Assembly: GCF_040371545.1 (NCBI RefSeq)
Contig: NZ_AP029048.1
Coordinates: 992,001 to 1,056,000, forward strand
Length of the DNA: 64,000 nucleotides
Reading direction: 5' to 3'
Origin: Synechococcus sp. M16CYN
GTDB taxonomy: Bacteria > Cyanobacteriota > Cyanobacteriia > PCC-6307 > Cyanobiaceae
Of this stretch, positions 52,208-62,062 are shown in pieces. Made by a program: the position numbers and the translations under genes. A model generated the notes under the pieces. The model ran no database searches. It was not told the origin of the DNA and worked only from the letters and a program-made list of their open reading frames with translations. Each line of letters begins with the position of its first letter. Positions within the stretch are counted from its first letter, which is position 1.

Positions 52208-52744
52208 TTAAATTTTTATTTTTCTTACTTCTGAAGCAAATGATGATTGCAATATACCTGAGCCAGCTGAAGTATTGAGAACTGAGGAGCGACAACGAAC
52301 ATTGTCTGAGACAAACCAAATTCTTTCCTCTGTTATAGATTGTTCATAATTAGTACTTAAAACAAAAGTGCCGTCTTCAAGAAATTTATAATTCGATTCT
52401 GCTGGTACTGATTCCGCATAACCAATACTGCGAAGTATTTGGCCTGAAGTTTTATTTGTTGGAATAGGAACAATGATGCATGAACCATTCGAAACCTGCG
52501 AAGGATCATCTGGTTCCCAATCACTTTCTGCCTGCCATTCAATTTGAAATGGAGAAGAAAATATACTATCGTCTCGGAGAGATGATGATCTAATTAGTTT
52601 TTTTATTATTTGATTGTTAGTTTTAATGCTTTTGATTGAGATCTCACTAAGAACATCTTCAAATTGTTGAAAAGCTAGTGAATGACCAGACCTCATTGAA
52701 CGCCAATTGCCCAAACTTTGAGCAACAAATCGCTCAATATCCAT
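52208..52744 (-). CDS. cpeS: S-type bilin lyase CpeS
   Basis: 178 residues from ATG 52744 (MDIERFVAQSLGNWRSMRSGHSL in two parts: first FVAQSLGNWRSMRSGHSLAF). The motifs ILRSIGYAESVPAESNYKF and TEERIWFVSDNVRCRSSVL match the S-type lyase family. CpeS loads phycoerythrobilin onto Cys82 of phycoerythrin beta subunits. Upstream are 300 bases before cpeE; downstream it runs into cpeT. The start at 52750 adds only MK. Confidence 0.88.
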   Translation of the reverse strand: MDIERFVAQSLGNWRSMRSGHSLAFQQFEDVLSEISIKSIKTNNQIIKKLIRSSSLRDDSIFSSPFQIEWQAESDWEPDDPSQVSNGSCIIVPIPTNKTSGQILRSIGYAESVPAESNYKFLEDGTFVLSTNYEQSITEERIWFVSDNVRCRSSVLNTSAGSGILQSSFASEVRKIKI

Positions 52745-53045
52745 TTTCATCTAGATTTAGTTTAGTAGCATTGTTACGTATAGAAATAAAATTATTCTGC
52801 ATCATGTTGACTAAAGAATTAATCATCAATGACATAGCCATAGGGACCGATGCAATAGACTTGTTAAACGCTTCATTTTGATTAGACTGGCCTTTCGTAG
52901 TGTGGCGAAGGATGGGCATAATAAAAATTTAAATTAATAGAGTGTTTGCTAGATTAATTTATTTTAAGTAAAAGTTTGAGGATTCAGCACAGATTATCTA
53001 TAATCAATTTTTCATAAGTTAAATGATTAATAGATACTTAAAAAT

Positions 53046-53780
53046 TTAGATTTTTGAAATGGACAGAACTCGTCCGCCTTGACTCAGGATGCTCTGGATT
53101 GTCCTCGACATAGAGGTTTGAGCAATTACGGACTTTTGAATAGAGCGACGATTTGCTCCAACCTGGCGGTTAGAAACCCATCTGATACTTAAAGCATTAG
53201 AATTACCGATACCCTTTCTGTCAATGATACTTGGAGAAAGACCTGTCGACAAACTATTTAGTAATTTTGAATCTTTTTCGGCTCCATCAAATCCTGCATA
53301 ACCTGCATCAAAAGCTCGTGCACGTGAGAAGCCAATTGTTCGTCCGCCTACATTAGTCTGTCTAGAACGATTGTAGGGCACTTGATCAACACCGAAAACA
53401 TTAAGATATTCTTTGCTATAAGTGTAACTTACAATTTCTGCCTCATAACCGTCTCTATGCATCAATCGAACATGTGCCATAATCTCTTGCTGGTCATGTG
53501 GGGCACGGCCAAGCAAGTGTTTACAATTAAGCTCTACAAAGCGATAAGAATTGTTTGGTTCTAGAAATAATTTTTTATAGGTTTCAGATTGAGCCAGTGC
53601 TGAGACAAATCCCTGAACGGTGAGATCTCCGTTCATGAATAATGCCTCGAGGGAGGTGTTAATATCTAACTCCATCATATGACGGTTGCCAAACACTTGT
53701 TTATAAATATTTTGAATAATTTCCTTAGCGTGGTCGAGGTCTTTGTTGGCTTGAGTTGATAGCCTCTTAGCGCTTGTCAT
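53046..53780 (-). CDS. cpeE: Phycoerythrin I rod linker
   Basis: 244 residues. One rod-linker domain at about 20-155 (IYKQVFGNRHMMELDINTSL, FVELNCKHLLGRAPHDQQEI, VFGVDQVPYNRSRQ) followed by a CpcD-type end with IQSILSQGGRVLSIS. It stacks phycoerythrin hexamers in the rod. No bilin-binding CxnC motif is seen at the N-terminus. It is 90 bases downstream of the two-domain linker on the same strand. The symbol cpeE follows gene order and length and is not fully certain. Confidence 0.82.
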   Translation of the reverse strand: MTSAKRLSTQANKDLDHAKEIIQNIYKQVFGNRHMMELDINTSLEALFMNGDLTVQGFVSALAQSETYKKLFLEPNNSYRFVELNCKHLLGRAPHDQQEIMAHVRLMHRDGYEAEIVSYTYSKEYLNVFGVDQVPYNRSRQTNVGGRTIGFSRARAFDAGYAGFDGAEKDSKLLNSLSTGLSPSIIDRKGIGNSNALSIRWVSNRQVGANRRSIQKSVIAQTSMSRTIQSILSQGGRVLSISKI

Positions 53781-53871
53781 TACTATACTGGGTTAGGAAA
53801 AATGGCGTTGAGCTAACAAACCCTCTAGCAATTTGGAAAATAAAGGGTTTAGAAAAAACAGTAGATTCAAG

Positions 53872-55515
53872 CTACATTACTTCAGTGATGGCAATAATTT
53901 TTCCACCGCGTGCATGAATATACTTCATTTGACTAGACATGTCTTTACCTGAGACTAAGTAGATATTACCTGCGGCACGCTGACGTCTACGTGGCGCTTG
54001 GGCTCCCACAACGATGCGAAAACGCTTCTTGGTTGGATCTGAAGCGCCGGATTGAGTGCCTGTTCGGTTGATCCTAGTGGCAGTAGAAGTCCATCCTCCT
54101 GGCACCATACCAGTGGCGACAGATGTTACGAGTGCAGAACTGGACTGAACAGTGTCGCTAGCGGCGAAACCCTCAGCAAGTTTGAGGTGACGATTAAAAG
54201 CAACCTGAGAACGGCCGTTTTCAGACAAGATACGGGCGAATGGAACGATGTCTTCGCCAAAGGTGCTTTGATATTCCTCACAGTCGACGTAGCTCGAGAT
54301 TTCAGCCTCGTAGCCACCTTCAGCTAGGATTCTGGTGTGTTCACTAATCTCTGATTGTGATTTAGGAGCCCTGCCAAGGAAGTGCTTGAAGTTCAGTTCG
54401 ATAAACCGATACGGTGCGTTAGTTTCGAAGAAGCGTTTTTTGTATTCGGCTGAGAGTCCGATTGCTCTCACAAATTCACGGGTACTGAGGTACCCATCGA
54501 TAAACTTGCTTTCTGCCGAGATGGCTCGCTCGAACTCCATGAGATGAGGATTACCCATTACTTGTTTATACGATGCACGGATCAGTGCGTTGAGCTGATC
54601 TGGAGTATCGCCTGGGCATCGCTGGAAGACTTCCTGCTCGCGCTGGCCTAAGCCGAAGAATACATAGGAATCACCGCGTATAGGCGCAGTATCTTTGCCG
54701 CTAGTAATACCGGGAGCCTTGCTAGCAATACGAAGGCCAACAAAGCTGGCAGACGGTCTTATGTTAATCGCCTGGGAGGGGATACTAATTCGTGGCGCCA
54801 CGCCACGTCCGAGGCTGGTGGTAAGAAAACCACGTCGGCCGCGGGCGCTGTCGCTGCCGGCGAAACTCTTTTGAATAGTCGCCAGCATCGGAAAAGCTGC
54901 GGTTGAGAGGTCTGCGGGTGAACTCCATGCGCGTGCATAGGGGACTATCGCGCTGCCAAAGACCTCGAGATACTCAGCCGAGTCGATGATGCTATCGATC
55001 AGAGCATCATGTCCATACGCTGCTTGTAACGAAATTTTTGAAGACATTTCGGCCTGTGAGTGAGGTGCACGGCCTAAAAGATGCTTGAAGTTAAGTTCAA
55101 TTCCCCGCTGTGGGGCGACTGATGAGAAAAAACGGTTCTTATAAAAATTAGACTTAGCAAGGCCGCGAATAAAATTACGAACATCGAGATTGCCATTGCG
55201 GAGCTGGGCCTCTAACTCCGCGCAGCGCTCATAATCCATGACATGAGCATTACCAAACACTTGTCGGTAAGAAGCAGCAATTACCTCATCTAGTGATAGT
55301 GAGTCGTCAGGGTTGTAGCAATCGGTTGTAATGCGGTGCGGACAGTCCTCATGACTCCGGGGTCCCACACCAATAGCAATTTGGTCGCACGATTGTTTAA
55401 GGAACTCACCAGTAGTCAAAGCAGCTCTTTTGCCCTGGCCTTTGCGTTCAAATCTGACTGGGCTACTCCACTTGGTTTCAGCGCCGAATTCGGTTGAGGT
55501 TTGGTTCGTGTCCAT
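53872..55515 (-). CDS. Two-domain phycoerythrin rod linker with predicted bilin site
   Basis: 547 residues. The N-terminal half is MpeC-like: Cys43 in LKQSCDQIAIGVGPRSHEDC, then a linker domain at about 75-215 with GIELNFKHLLGRAPHSQAEM. The second half is CpeC/CpeE-like: a linker domain at about 305-440 (IELNFKHFLGRAPKSQSEI) and a CpcD domain at the end (IRVV-type strand then YIHARGGKIIAITEVM). Linkers with two Pfam00427-type domains are known in marine Synechococcus (called MpeE or CpeC by different authors); it could join type I and type II phycoerythrin blocks. It lies between cpeC-like and cpeE genes. Confidence 0.85.
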   Translation of the reverse strand: MDTNQTSTEFGAETKWSSPVRFERKGQGKRAALTTGEFLKQSCDQIAIGVGPRSHEDCPHRITTDCYNPDDSLSLDEVIAASYRQVFGNAHVMDYERCAELEAQLRNGNLDVRNFIRGLAKSNFYKNRFFSSVAPQRGIELNFKHLLGRAPHSQAEMSSKISLQAAYGHDALIDSIIDSAEYLEVFGSAIVPYARAWSSPADLSTAAFPMLATIQKSFAGSDSARGRRGFLTTSLGRGVAPRISIPSQAINIRPSASFVGLRIASKAPGITSGKDTAPIRGDSYVFFGLGQREQEVFQRCPGDTPDQLNALIRASYKQVMGNPHLMEFERAISAESKFIDGYLSTREFVRAIGLSAEYKKRFFETNAPYRFIELNFKHFLGRAPKSQSEISEHTRILAEGGYEAEISSYVDCEEYQSTFGEDIVPFARILSENGRSQVAFNRHLKLAEGFAASDTVQSSSALVTSVATGMVPGGWTSTATRINRTGTQSGASDPTKKRFRIVVGAQAPRRRQRAAGNIYLVSGKDMSSQMKYIHARGGKIIAITEVM

Positions 55516-55575
55516 AATTGGAGAAGTATGAGGAGAGGTTTTAAGGAGTTAAAGCTAAGTAACTTTTGAAATGGC

Positions 55576-56460
55576 TCAGGTCACTGGAGTAATGCTTGCG
55601 ATCTTTCCACCTTCGCGGTGAATTCGCTTGAATTGCTCAGAGAGTTTTTGGAAAGGCACGTAATAGACACGATTACTTCGTACGTAACGAGAGATTCGGC
55701 GCACATTATTGGCGCTGTACCCGGTTACTTCGATGCGATAAGTGATCCCTTCTTCACCGGCACCCACGCCGAGGCGGGTTGGTGCATCCTGTAGATTTCG
55801 AAGCGGACGGAAACTCCAGCCGGTTGTCCTAATAGAGGATGGAGGAACAACGGGGAGGGGACGATTTTGATAAGCGGCACCACCAAGCTTGCTGCTGACC
55901 CCGGCCAAATCACCTTTAAGGCTGCTGCTGCTATTACCTCGCAATAGCTGAAAACTCCAAGTGAATTCCTGAAGGGTGGCGCAACTCTCTGTCCTCCAGC
56001 CGCGCTGGAAGGGAACAATCCACTCACCGAACGTATCTTGATAGTCGGCAGAATCACAAAAGCTGTCGATATCGGCATCGTATCCCTTGGCGTCAAGGCG
56101 TTCCGCGTGGTCACGCATTTCCTGGAAATCCACGGGAGCACGGCCCATCAGATGACGAAAAGCCAGCTCGATGTAGCGGTATCGGGTGCATGTTTCAAAA
56201 AAACGACTGCGATATAGATAGCTCTTTGCAATGCGACGGACCAACTCACGCACGCTGATCTCGCCCAGCTTGAATTGAGACTCAGCGACAAGTTGACGCT
56301 CACTCTCCATGACGTAGGCGTTGCCTAATACCTGCTTATAAACAGCGCGAACAATCTGCTCTTTTTTGGCGTCCTCGTCGCCGGAGAGCAGCTCTAGAGG
56401 CGCCTCACTCTCTTCCGAGAAGCGCTCCACCCCAAGAAGTGAGGCAGGACCAAAAGGCAT
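55576..56460 (-). CDS. cpeC: CpeC-type phycoerythrin rod linker
   Basis: 294 residues from ATG 56460 (MPFGPASLLGVERFSEES), the family start of CpeC. Rod-linker domain at about 35-170: VYKQVLGNAYVMESERQLV, RYIELAFRHLMGRAPVDFQ, FGEWIVPFQRGW. The CpcD domain ends FKRIHREGGKIASITPVT. CpeC attaches the first phycoerythrin hexamer to the rod. The frame extends to 56535 but that adds only non-family residues. First gene of the linker series, 60 bases before the two-domain linker. Confidence 0.85.
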   Translation of the reverse strand: MPFGPASLLGVERFSEESEAPLELLSGDEDAKKEQIVRAVYKQVLGNAYVMESERQLVAESQFKLGEISVRELVRRIAKSYLYRSRFFETCTRYRYIELAFRHLMGRAPVDFQEMRDHAERLDAKGYDADIDSFCDSADYQDTFGEWIVPFQRGWRTESCATLQEFTWSFQLLRGNSSSSLKGDLAGVSSKLGGAAYQNRPLPVVPPSSIRTTGWSFRPLRNLQDAPTRLGVGAGEEGITYRIEVTGYSANNVRRISRYVRSNRVYYVPFQKLSEQFKRIHREGGKIASITPVT

Positions 56461-56636
56461 GAATGATCTCACGTTAGCACTATGCAATACTCTGTCAGAA
56501 ACGCTGCCGTAGAACTGCTTCTTTATAAACCTCAATCAAGTATTTCTGAGTGTTGCGTGACGCGTTAACTAATTCTCTCTAAAAAGACTGTTGGGTGGAT
56601 TTGGTACTATAGGTCTACGTTAAAAGCAGTCGGTCC

Positions 56637-57332
56637 TTAAATGTCGCGAAGTGATTCCAGGCTATTTCTAGTTGTGTTGCGCGTGAGAGGATTCCAATGG
56701 TCTAGTTCGGCGGTGGCCCGATTTAACAAGGCTGGTAGTTGGTCGTTCAGGCCGAAGCAACCACTGAAATCAGCTCCTTTGATTGAGTCAACGCTATCCA
56801 AAGTTGCACCTTGGAGATCAGCGCCGCGTAGATCGGCCATATCTAGTTGACTTGTACCAAATCGGGTTTTACGGCACATCGCGCCTCTCAAAGCAGTGAA
56901 ACGGAGGTCGGATCCAGCCAAAGATACGCCGTCTAATAGTGCACCGCTCAAGTCAGCACCGCTCAGATATGCTCCCATGAGCATAGCCCCACGTAGGTCA
57001 ATTTCACGCAGGTCAGAGTTGTTGAGGAAGGCTCCGTTAAGTTTAGCCCCCGGGCCAACGGCACCGCTGCTGCACAGATCGAAGCCCTCAGGAACTCTTG
57101 TTGCTCTATCAAAACGGGCTAAGCGAAGATTGGCTCCATCAAGTTGACATCGACTTAGGTTGCTGCCGCGCAGGTCACACCTACAAAGATTAGCGTTGCG
57201 CAAATCGTGTTCCCCGAGGTCTTGCTCACGCCAATCTGCACCGCGCGCATCGGTGGACGAGTCCCGAATCTGTTCAGGTTGAAGCGTTTCTGGGGCAGAC
57301 CAAGTACGCAAATCGAGATAGCCTAAACCCAC
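56637..57332 (-). CDS. Pentapeptide-repeat protein
   Basis: 231 residues with about 20 A(D/N)Lxx-type repeats (LRNANLCRCDLRGSNLSRC, DLRGAMLMGAYLSGADLSGA, GADLQGATLDSVDS), which form a right-handed square beta-helix. A DNA mimic or a scaffolding role is possible; no catalytic motif. No signal peptide. It lies upstream of the linker genes on the same strand with a gap of about 180 bases, so it may belong to the same region by chance or function. Confidence 0.85.
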   Translation of the reverse strand: MGLGYLDLRTWSAPETLQPEQIRDSSTDARGADWREQDLGEHDLRNANLCRCDLRGSNLSRCQLDGANLRLARFDRATRVPEGFDLCSSGAVGPGAKLNGAFLNNSDLREIDLRGAMLMGAYLSGADLSGALLDGVSLAGSDLRFTALRGAMCRKTRFGTSQLDMADLRGADLQGATLDSVDSIKGADFSGCFGLNDQLPALLNRATAELDHWNPLTRNTTRNSLESLRDI

Positions 57333-58063
57333 TATCGATAACCCAGCCGTGCACTACTTAGAATTGTGATGACAAGAATCATTCTAAGGATTTTAGAGCC
57401 GTTGATCGCGAGAAGCATAGTCAAAAAATTCAGCATTCAAGTAAGGAAGCTAGCCGTGCATCTACGTCAAAAAGTCAAAAATGTGAATGAGGCTGATGCT
57501 GTCAATTCGCCCTTAATCACAATCTTCTGCCAACTGAACTAAACGCTTCCTTATTCTACCCTATGAGCGAGAAAATTGCTGATGTATGGAGTCTTTACTA
57601 AACTTCTACCCGAGGTAAACCGTCCTTTTTGCTGAGGAAACGGATCATAAATGAATAGACCCAATATATTCAGTGCCATGCCATTGTGCCAAGTATATAC
57701 AATACAGAACAAATTATTACTCAATTATTCAACGATCGTGACCAGCCCGGCGACTTGCTTTGTTTTGAAATGCACTAGGCCTGATTCAGCACCTGCCCCC
57801 CTACCGACTCTTGCCGGTAAGTTGGGTCGCATTATTTTGGTGAGTAGCCTTGCTAAAAATGCTTAGAAATAACAGGTTGTGAATGAAAAACTTCACATGA
57901 CACTACCATTTATAGGTATAATTTTAGCATTCGACTGCAGCGCATCCTTGAAATCTTTGGGGGGGAACAGGACCGCGAAAGCATAGCTATGTCGTCAAAA
58001 GTAAATATTGCACTGCGTTCATCTCATACTTCTAGCGTTTTTTTGATTGATGCACGTCAGTCT
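57333..58063. other. Intergenic stretch of 730 bases
   Basis: Moderately AT-rich. A 71-codon plus-strand frame at 57651-57866 has no recognisable features. I see no clear terminator or RNA. It separates the pentapeptide gene from the phycobiliprotein-like gene. Confidence 0.45.
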
Positions 58064-58630
58064 TTAAACAAGATTCGTTTGTAGATTGCTTGTAAGGTGA
58101 GTGAAACAAGCCCTAATTAGAATTTGCTCTTCTAAGCTCTGGATTTCAAGCTGAGTTAAATTCAACAGTTCATTTAAAGCAAAATGAATTGCATCCACAG
58201 GTACCCCTATTAACGCATACAGTTCACGTAGAGCAGCCATCCCTTCCGGATTTGTGAATTTGGGTCTTCTGCAGGCCACGGCATAGACGATCACTCGGAA
58301 AAATTCTCGACAGTCTCTCCAACAGGCCTCGGCACGTTTAGGTTGAAATAAAGTACCGCCTGGTTGAACTAAATGCGATTGCTTCATCAAAAGAAACCGA
58401 CGAGCTTGGTTAACCAGCCGGTCTGCGTTGTTTTGTAAGTATTCCGGCAAGTCTACGGCAACCTTTGAAGAGCTGCAAATTTGTTGCATTTCGCCGGTCG
58501 ATAAAGGACGTCGCTCTTTATTAGCTTGACGTAGGATCTGGCAGTCGGCGTCTGGCAGCGAAGAGTCATTGTGTAACCCCAGTACCTGAACTGATGCTAT
58601 GAGCTGCTGCTGCATCAAAGCCTCGGGCAT
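58064..58630 (-). CDS. Divergent phycobiliprotein-like protein
   Basis: 188 residues. The middle aligns with the phycobiliprotein fold: LVQPGGTLFQPKRAEACWRD corresponds to the bilin site (GGxxxPxRxxxACxRD), with Cys103 in the bilin-binding position, then CREFFRVIVYAVACRR. The N-terminus is longer and the C-terminal helices more divergent than in phycocyanin or phycoerythrin. It may be an allophycocyanin-like protein of the AplA kind or a lyase-like helper; I cannot decide. The position at the end of the rod region fits a phycobilisome-related role. Confidence 0.7.
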   Translation of the reverse strand: MPEALMQQQLIASVQVLGLHNDSSLPDADCQILRQANKERRPLSTGEMQQICSSSKVAVDLPEYLQNNADRLVNQARRFLLMKQSHLVQPGGTLFQPKRAEACWRDCREFFRVIVYAVACRRPKFTNPEGMAALRELYALIGVPVDAIHFALNELLNLTQLEIQSLEEQILIRACFTHLTSNLQTNLV

Positions 58631-58765
58631 GATATTGGGCTCAGGATTGAATAGATACTACAGGCGTCGTAATCAAGACACCCTGCCATTCTAAGTAGAA
58701 AGCCTAAATAAAGTTTCTCCCCAATCCTGGGCATTGCTCAATTGTTGTTTGGGCAAGTTCATAAT

Positions 58766-58921
58766 TTATCCTCTATAGCTCGTATAGAGTCGTAGAACCT
58801 TGGTTAGAGAATCAACGGTGGTCCCACGGATTGCTGAGCCTAGAATCCAAGTGAGGCGAGTATTGATAAGAAGGCCCACATTATCTTCACATGTCAGTAA
58901 GAGATTTGTGGAGTCCATCAT
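58766..58921 (-). CDS. Possible small protein (51 aa)
   Basis: The minus strand from ATG 58921 to TAA 58766 encodes 51 residues: MMDSTNLLLTCEDNVGLLIN, then TRLTWILGSAIRGTTVDSLT and a basic tail. A TTG further upstream would give 58. Codon usage is more gene-like than the surrounding DNA. No family recognised. It may equally be the tail of a decayed gene; no good ribosome site is visible. Confidence 0.4.
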   Translation of the reverse strand: MMDSTNLLLTCEDNVGLLINTRLTWILGSAIRGTTVDSLTKVLRLYTSYRG

Positions 58922-59626
58922 TTGTTCAAACGTTTTTTCCAAAGTTGAATATTGTTATCTCGTAAGTTGATACGAAAGCAGACGAGAACAATCGGAAAAA
59001 TTAATTCATTGATTACATCTGCATGCTGTCGGATTGCCTCGATTCTTGGATCCACGAGACAATTCATCTCATTTGCATTAATTCAGAGGACCTCAGCTTA
59101 ACCAATGCCGCAGCGTTTACTGCTTCTAGTTGTCATTGCTAATAGAAAAATGCGAAATTAGGTGCTGACCTTAGAAATATTTTTAGGTATTTTATTAGCA
59201 AGTAGAGCTAATTATACTCAGGTAAGTAGGCACGAGTAAAAATTTATAACAGAAAATTTTGAATTTCGCTAATGAACGAAGAGCTATCTCAACACGAGTT
59301 TTAAGCTAATCCTAACTTGTTTAGATTTACAAACTATAGTAGTACAAAATCTTACCCGAGATGCTCTACCTTTAGAAACTAAGTTAATTATTGTATCATA
59401 GAACCGTTTTCTTATTTAGTGCCTATATATTCTATCTTAGATTATCTAAAGTGCAATTAATGTAGCCGTGAATAAATCTAATTTGATTCAAAATTTTTAA
59501 GAGAATTAAATTTATAATACATTTTTGATCTCGCAGCAAGGATAACTATTAAAGAATAAGCATGTAAATATTATATGTTTTGATTTATATATCGTCAATA
59601 CATATATTGAAATGCATCACTTATGA
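58922..59626. other. AT-rich gene-poor stretch
   Basis: About 700 bases, increasingly AT-rich towards the right, with no credible frame. No terminator, repeat or RNA was recognised. Confidence 0.5.
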
Positions 59627-60310
59627 TCATGAGTTATTTCTTCTTAGTATTCCGGTTAGTATTGCTAAAATAAACATGGCGAGTAGAACAAAACCCAACG
59701 TTACGCTTGCTCCTTGAGTAATCCCTGCCCCAACAGCAACTAGTATGGAATCACTGATTAGTACACTGATTAGTAAAGCTGGTGCAAAGACCTTCCAATT
59801 AGTTTGGCTAATTCCAATAGCATAACTTAGAAAGTCAAAGAGACCAGTCATTAATAAACCAGTTATTAAGAAGAAGTTACCCTCCAGTTGATTTTGACTG
59901 AAATTATCGATACGTTCCATGGCACGTTTTCCTACAAGTCGACTGACAGGTATACGTCCCCAAATGCGTGCCATAAAAAATGCTATATTGCAGAATGTTA
60001 GATCAGCTAAAATAATAGTTAAATAACCTGTCTTAAATCCTAAAAGAGATCCGGCTAGCAAAGAGTAAACTGAGCTGGGTAGCGCCGGTAAGATAATACT
60101 AATTCCACGGAGCAGAGCGATTCCTAGAGGTGCCCATAACCCCATATTTATAACAACTTTTTGCAAAGGCTTGATACCATATCGCTGTAGATAAAAAACG
60201 GTTATTATTAGAAATATTGTGATTAAAAATACTTTTAATCCGTTTTTAATACGTTGCATTAATAAATCGTAATAATCTAAGATAAAGTTTAAATCAGAAG
60301 AGATACTCAC
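59627..60310 (-). CDS. VTT-domain (TVP38/DedA-like) membrane protein
   Basis: 227 residues with about five hydrophobic segments. The VTT (SNARE-associated) core is seen as LRGISIILPALPSSVYSLLAGSL in part (ALPSSVYSLLAGSLLGFKTG) and FFMARIWGRIPVSRLVGKR, with the conserved Gly and Pro-rich re-entrant loop. Members move lipids across membranes. The gene is AT-rich and isolated, with at least 0.7 kb of non-coding DNA on either side. Start TTG/ATG near 60310 agrees with the family length. Confidence 0.85.
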   Translation of the reverse strand: MSISSDLNFILDYYDLLMQRIKNGLKVFLITIFLIITVFYLQRYGIKPLQKVVINMGLWAPLGIALLRGISIILPALPSSVYSLLAGSLLGFKTGYLTIILADLTFCNIAFFMARIWGRIPVSRLVGKRAMERIDNFSQNQLEGNFFLITGLLMTGLFDFLSYAIGISQTNWKVFAPALLISVLISDSILVAVGAGITQGASVTLGFVLLAMFILAILTGILRRNNS

Positions 60311-61663
60311 AAGAGATTATGCGTTTTTCATTCATACAAAGTTTTTTACACGCCATGGCCGGCCCTCAATAATTATCATAATAATGAAATCATTTTCATG
60401 ATACAGACTAATCGAATTAAACTGGATAAGGTTAGGTTTATCACCGGTTATCTGTCGTAATTATTATGCATAGTTTATATGAGGCTAGCTATAATAGCTT
60501 AACGCAGTTTTATTCTGCATAAAGATTTAATGTGAACAGTTGATTTTAAGTGATAAGATCAGTAAACTATCTAATAGTTAAGTCTTTAAGCAATTATTTT
60601 CTCTTCTGTATTTTTAGTGTTCTAAGATAAGCAAGAGTTGCTTATTTAACTTCCCAGATTCAACAAAATAGCAAAAATCTTGAGAGATCAAGTTTTAGCT
60701 TTTAAAACAAAGTTACGAATTAATATAGAAAAGATTATTGATTCAAAATTATAGAACCTCAATACTCTATACAGACTAGCAAATTTTTGCATTCTATAAA
60801 CGGGTAAAAATAAATTTATTTCACAATTATTTAGTTTCTAAGCAATACTCTTATAATCAAGACTCTTTAATTATAGATTAATTAGGAATTAGTATGTATT
60901 TACTGATAAAATCAGATCTCTAACTAAGATAATAGATAGGTTTACTTAAATAACTATATGAGATATAAAGATGAACTACGAATTTTTTGTTTAAAAAATT
61001 AAGACTGATACCAGTCAATATATATTTGGGATTCAACTATTTCTAGAGGTTCATAAAGTTTTAGTTGATCAGAAAAAATTATATTAAATAGGCTATCTTT
61101 TTTAAAAGCATTGATATTTATAGTAGAATACTACTTGCAGCCTTAAGAGTGGAAGCAGCTGGAAAAACATGTATGATAGGCTAATCCGCTAAATATCGCA
61201 TCGGATATTAAAAGCTACTGCTAACGATTTTTCTTACATCCAGGTTAAATATGAAAAGATAAGTAAACTGATTTATCGAGTAAGTAAGCGTAAACATAAT
61301 TATTTATTTGATCGTGAATATATTAGAGATCTTCTAAACCCTGTCCAATTTATAGGTTTGGTATTTGTCCCTATAAAAAATCTAGTTGAATACATAATAT
61401 ATCTGACTTATTCTTAGCAAAAGGGATAAGTTTTTATAGAAAAGTTTGCGGAAAACCTCTTTATTTCGTGTCTTGGTATTAGAAGGGTTGGAATTTGCGA
61501 TCATGCTGCCTAAAAACTCTAGGCGCTGCAAAATCACTTTTATATTACCAATACTTATATTACTAGTTAATTATCCTCGCTTGTGCGAATACTTTTAGCG
61601 AGGACAGTGTGACACAACACAGCAAGTTGATCTCTACCTGGTGATGTTTGGATATTTTAAAAA
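60311..61663. other. AT-rich gene-poor stretch (1.35 kb)
   Basis: Very AT-rich DNA, stop codons frequent in all frames. No recognisable protein, repeat, mobile element or RNA up to tRNA-Phe. Confidence 0.6.
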
Positions 61664-61736
61664 TGCCAGGACCCAGATTTGAACTGGGGACACGGCGATT
61701 TTCAGTCGCCTGCTCTACCAACTGAGCTATCCCGGC
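61664..61736 (-). tRNA. tRNA-Phe (anticodon GAA)
   Basis: A 73-base cloverleaf on the minus strand: acceptor GCCGGGA with TCCTGGC, discriminator A, D arm TAGCTCAGTTGGTAGAGCA, anticodon stem GGCGA/TCGCC with loop CTGAAAA giving GAA, and T arm CCCAG TTCAAAT CTGGG. No CCA is encoded. Confidence 0.96.
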
Positions 61737-61870
61737 ACGCCGCCTCGACAACAGGCTGAGTCTAAGTCACTGACTAAAAACAGCTGCATCACGGGAATAA
61801 TGATCCCATGAGCAAGGATGCTAGTGATCCTATGGATTGATCTAATCAAAGACAGCGCCTGAGTCAGGTT

Positions 61871-62062
61871 AAAGAACTTCCTTACCCATTGTATACGACA
61901 ACCATGCTAATGGGTGACGTTGGATGATGGCGAAACGGTAGCATTGCGGTCCGTCCGGCTGCTAGTGATGACCTAGAGGGGGTTGTTAAAGCAAATGCAT
62001 ACCGTCTGGAAGATTTTAGAAATAGATCGGAGATGGAAGTTTCTTTAAAGTTGCTACCCTAA
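61871..62062 (+). other. Possible decayed coding sequence
   Basis: One frame reads KELPYPLYTTTMLMGDVG, a TGA, then WRNGSIAVRPAASDDLEGVV and KANAYRLEDFRNRSEMEVSL before TAA at 62060. The part DDLEGVVKANAYR-F-NRSEME is faintly like the start of a rod-linker domain (DxLxxVIxAxYRxVFGNRxLME). There is no intact gene. The match is short and may be chance. Confidence 0.3.

Noticed and set aside
57651-57866. 71-codon plus frame
   Set aside because: No domain, irregular composition, no support from neighbours.
61563-61751. 62-codon minus frame across tRNA-Phe
   Set aside because: Its central part is the translated tRNA gene, a common artefact.
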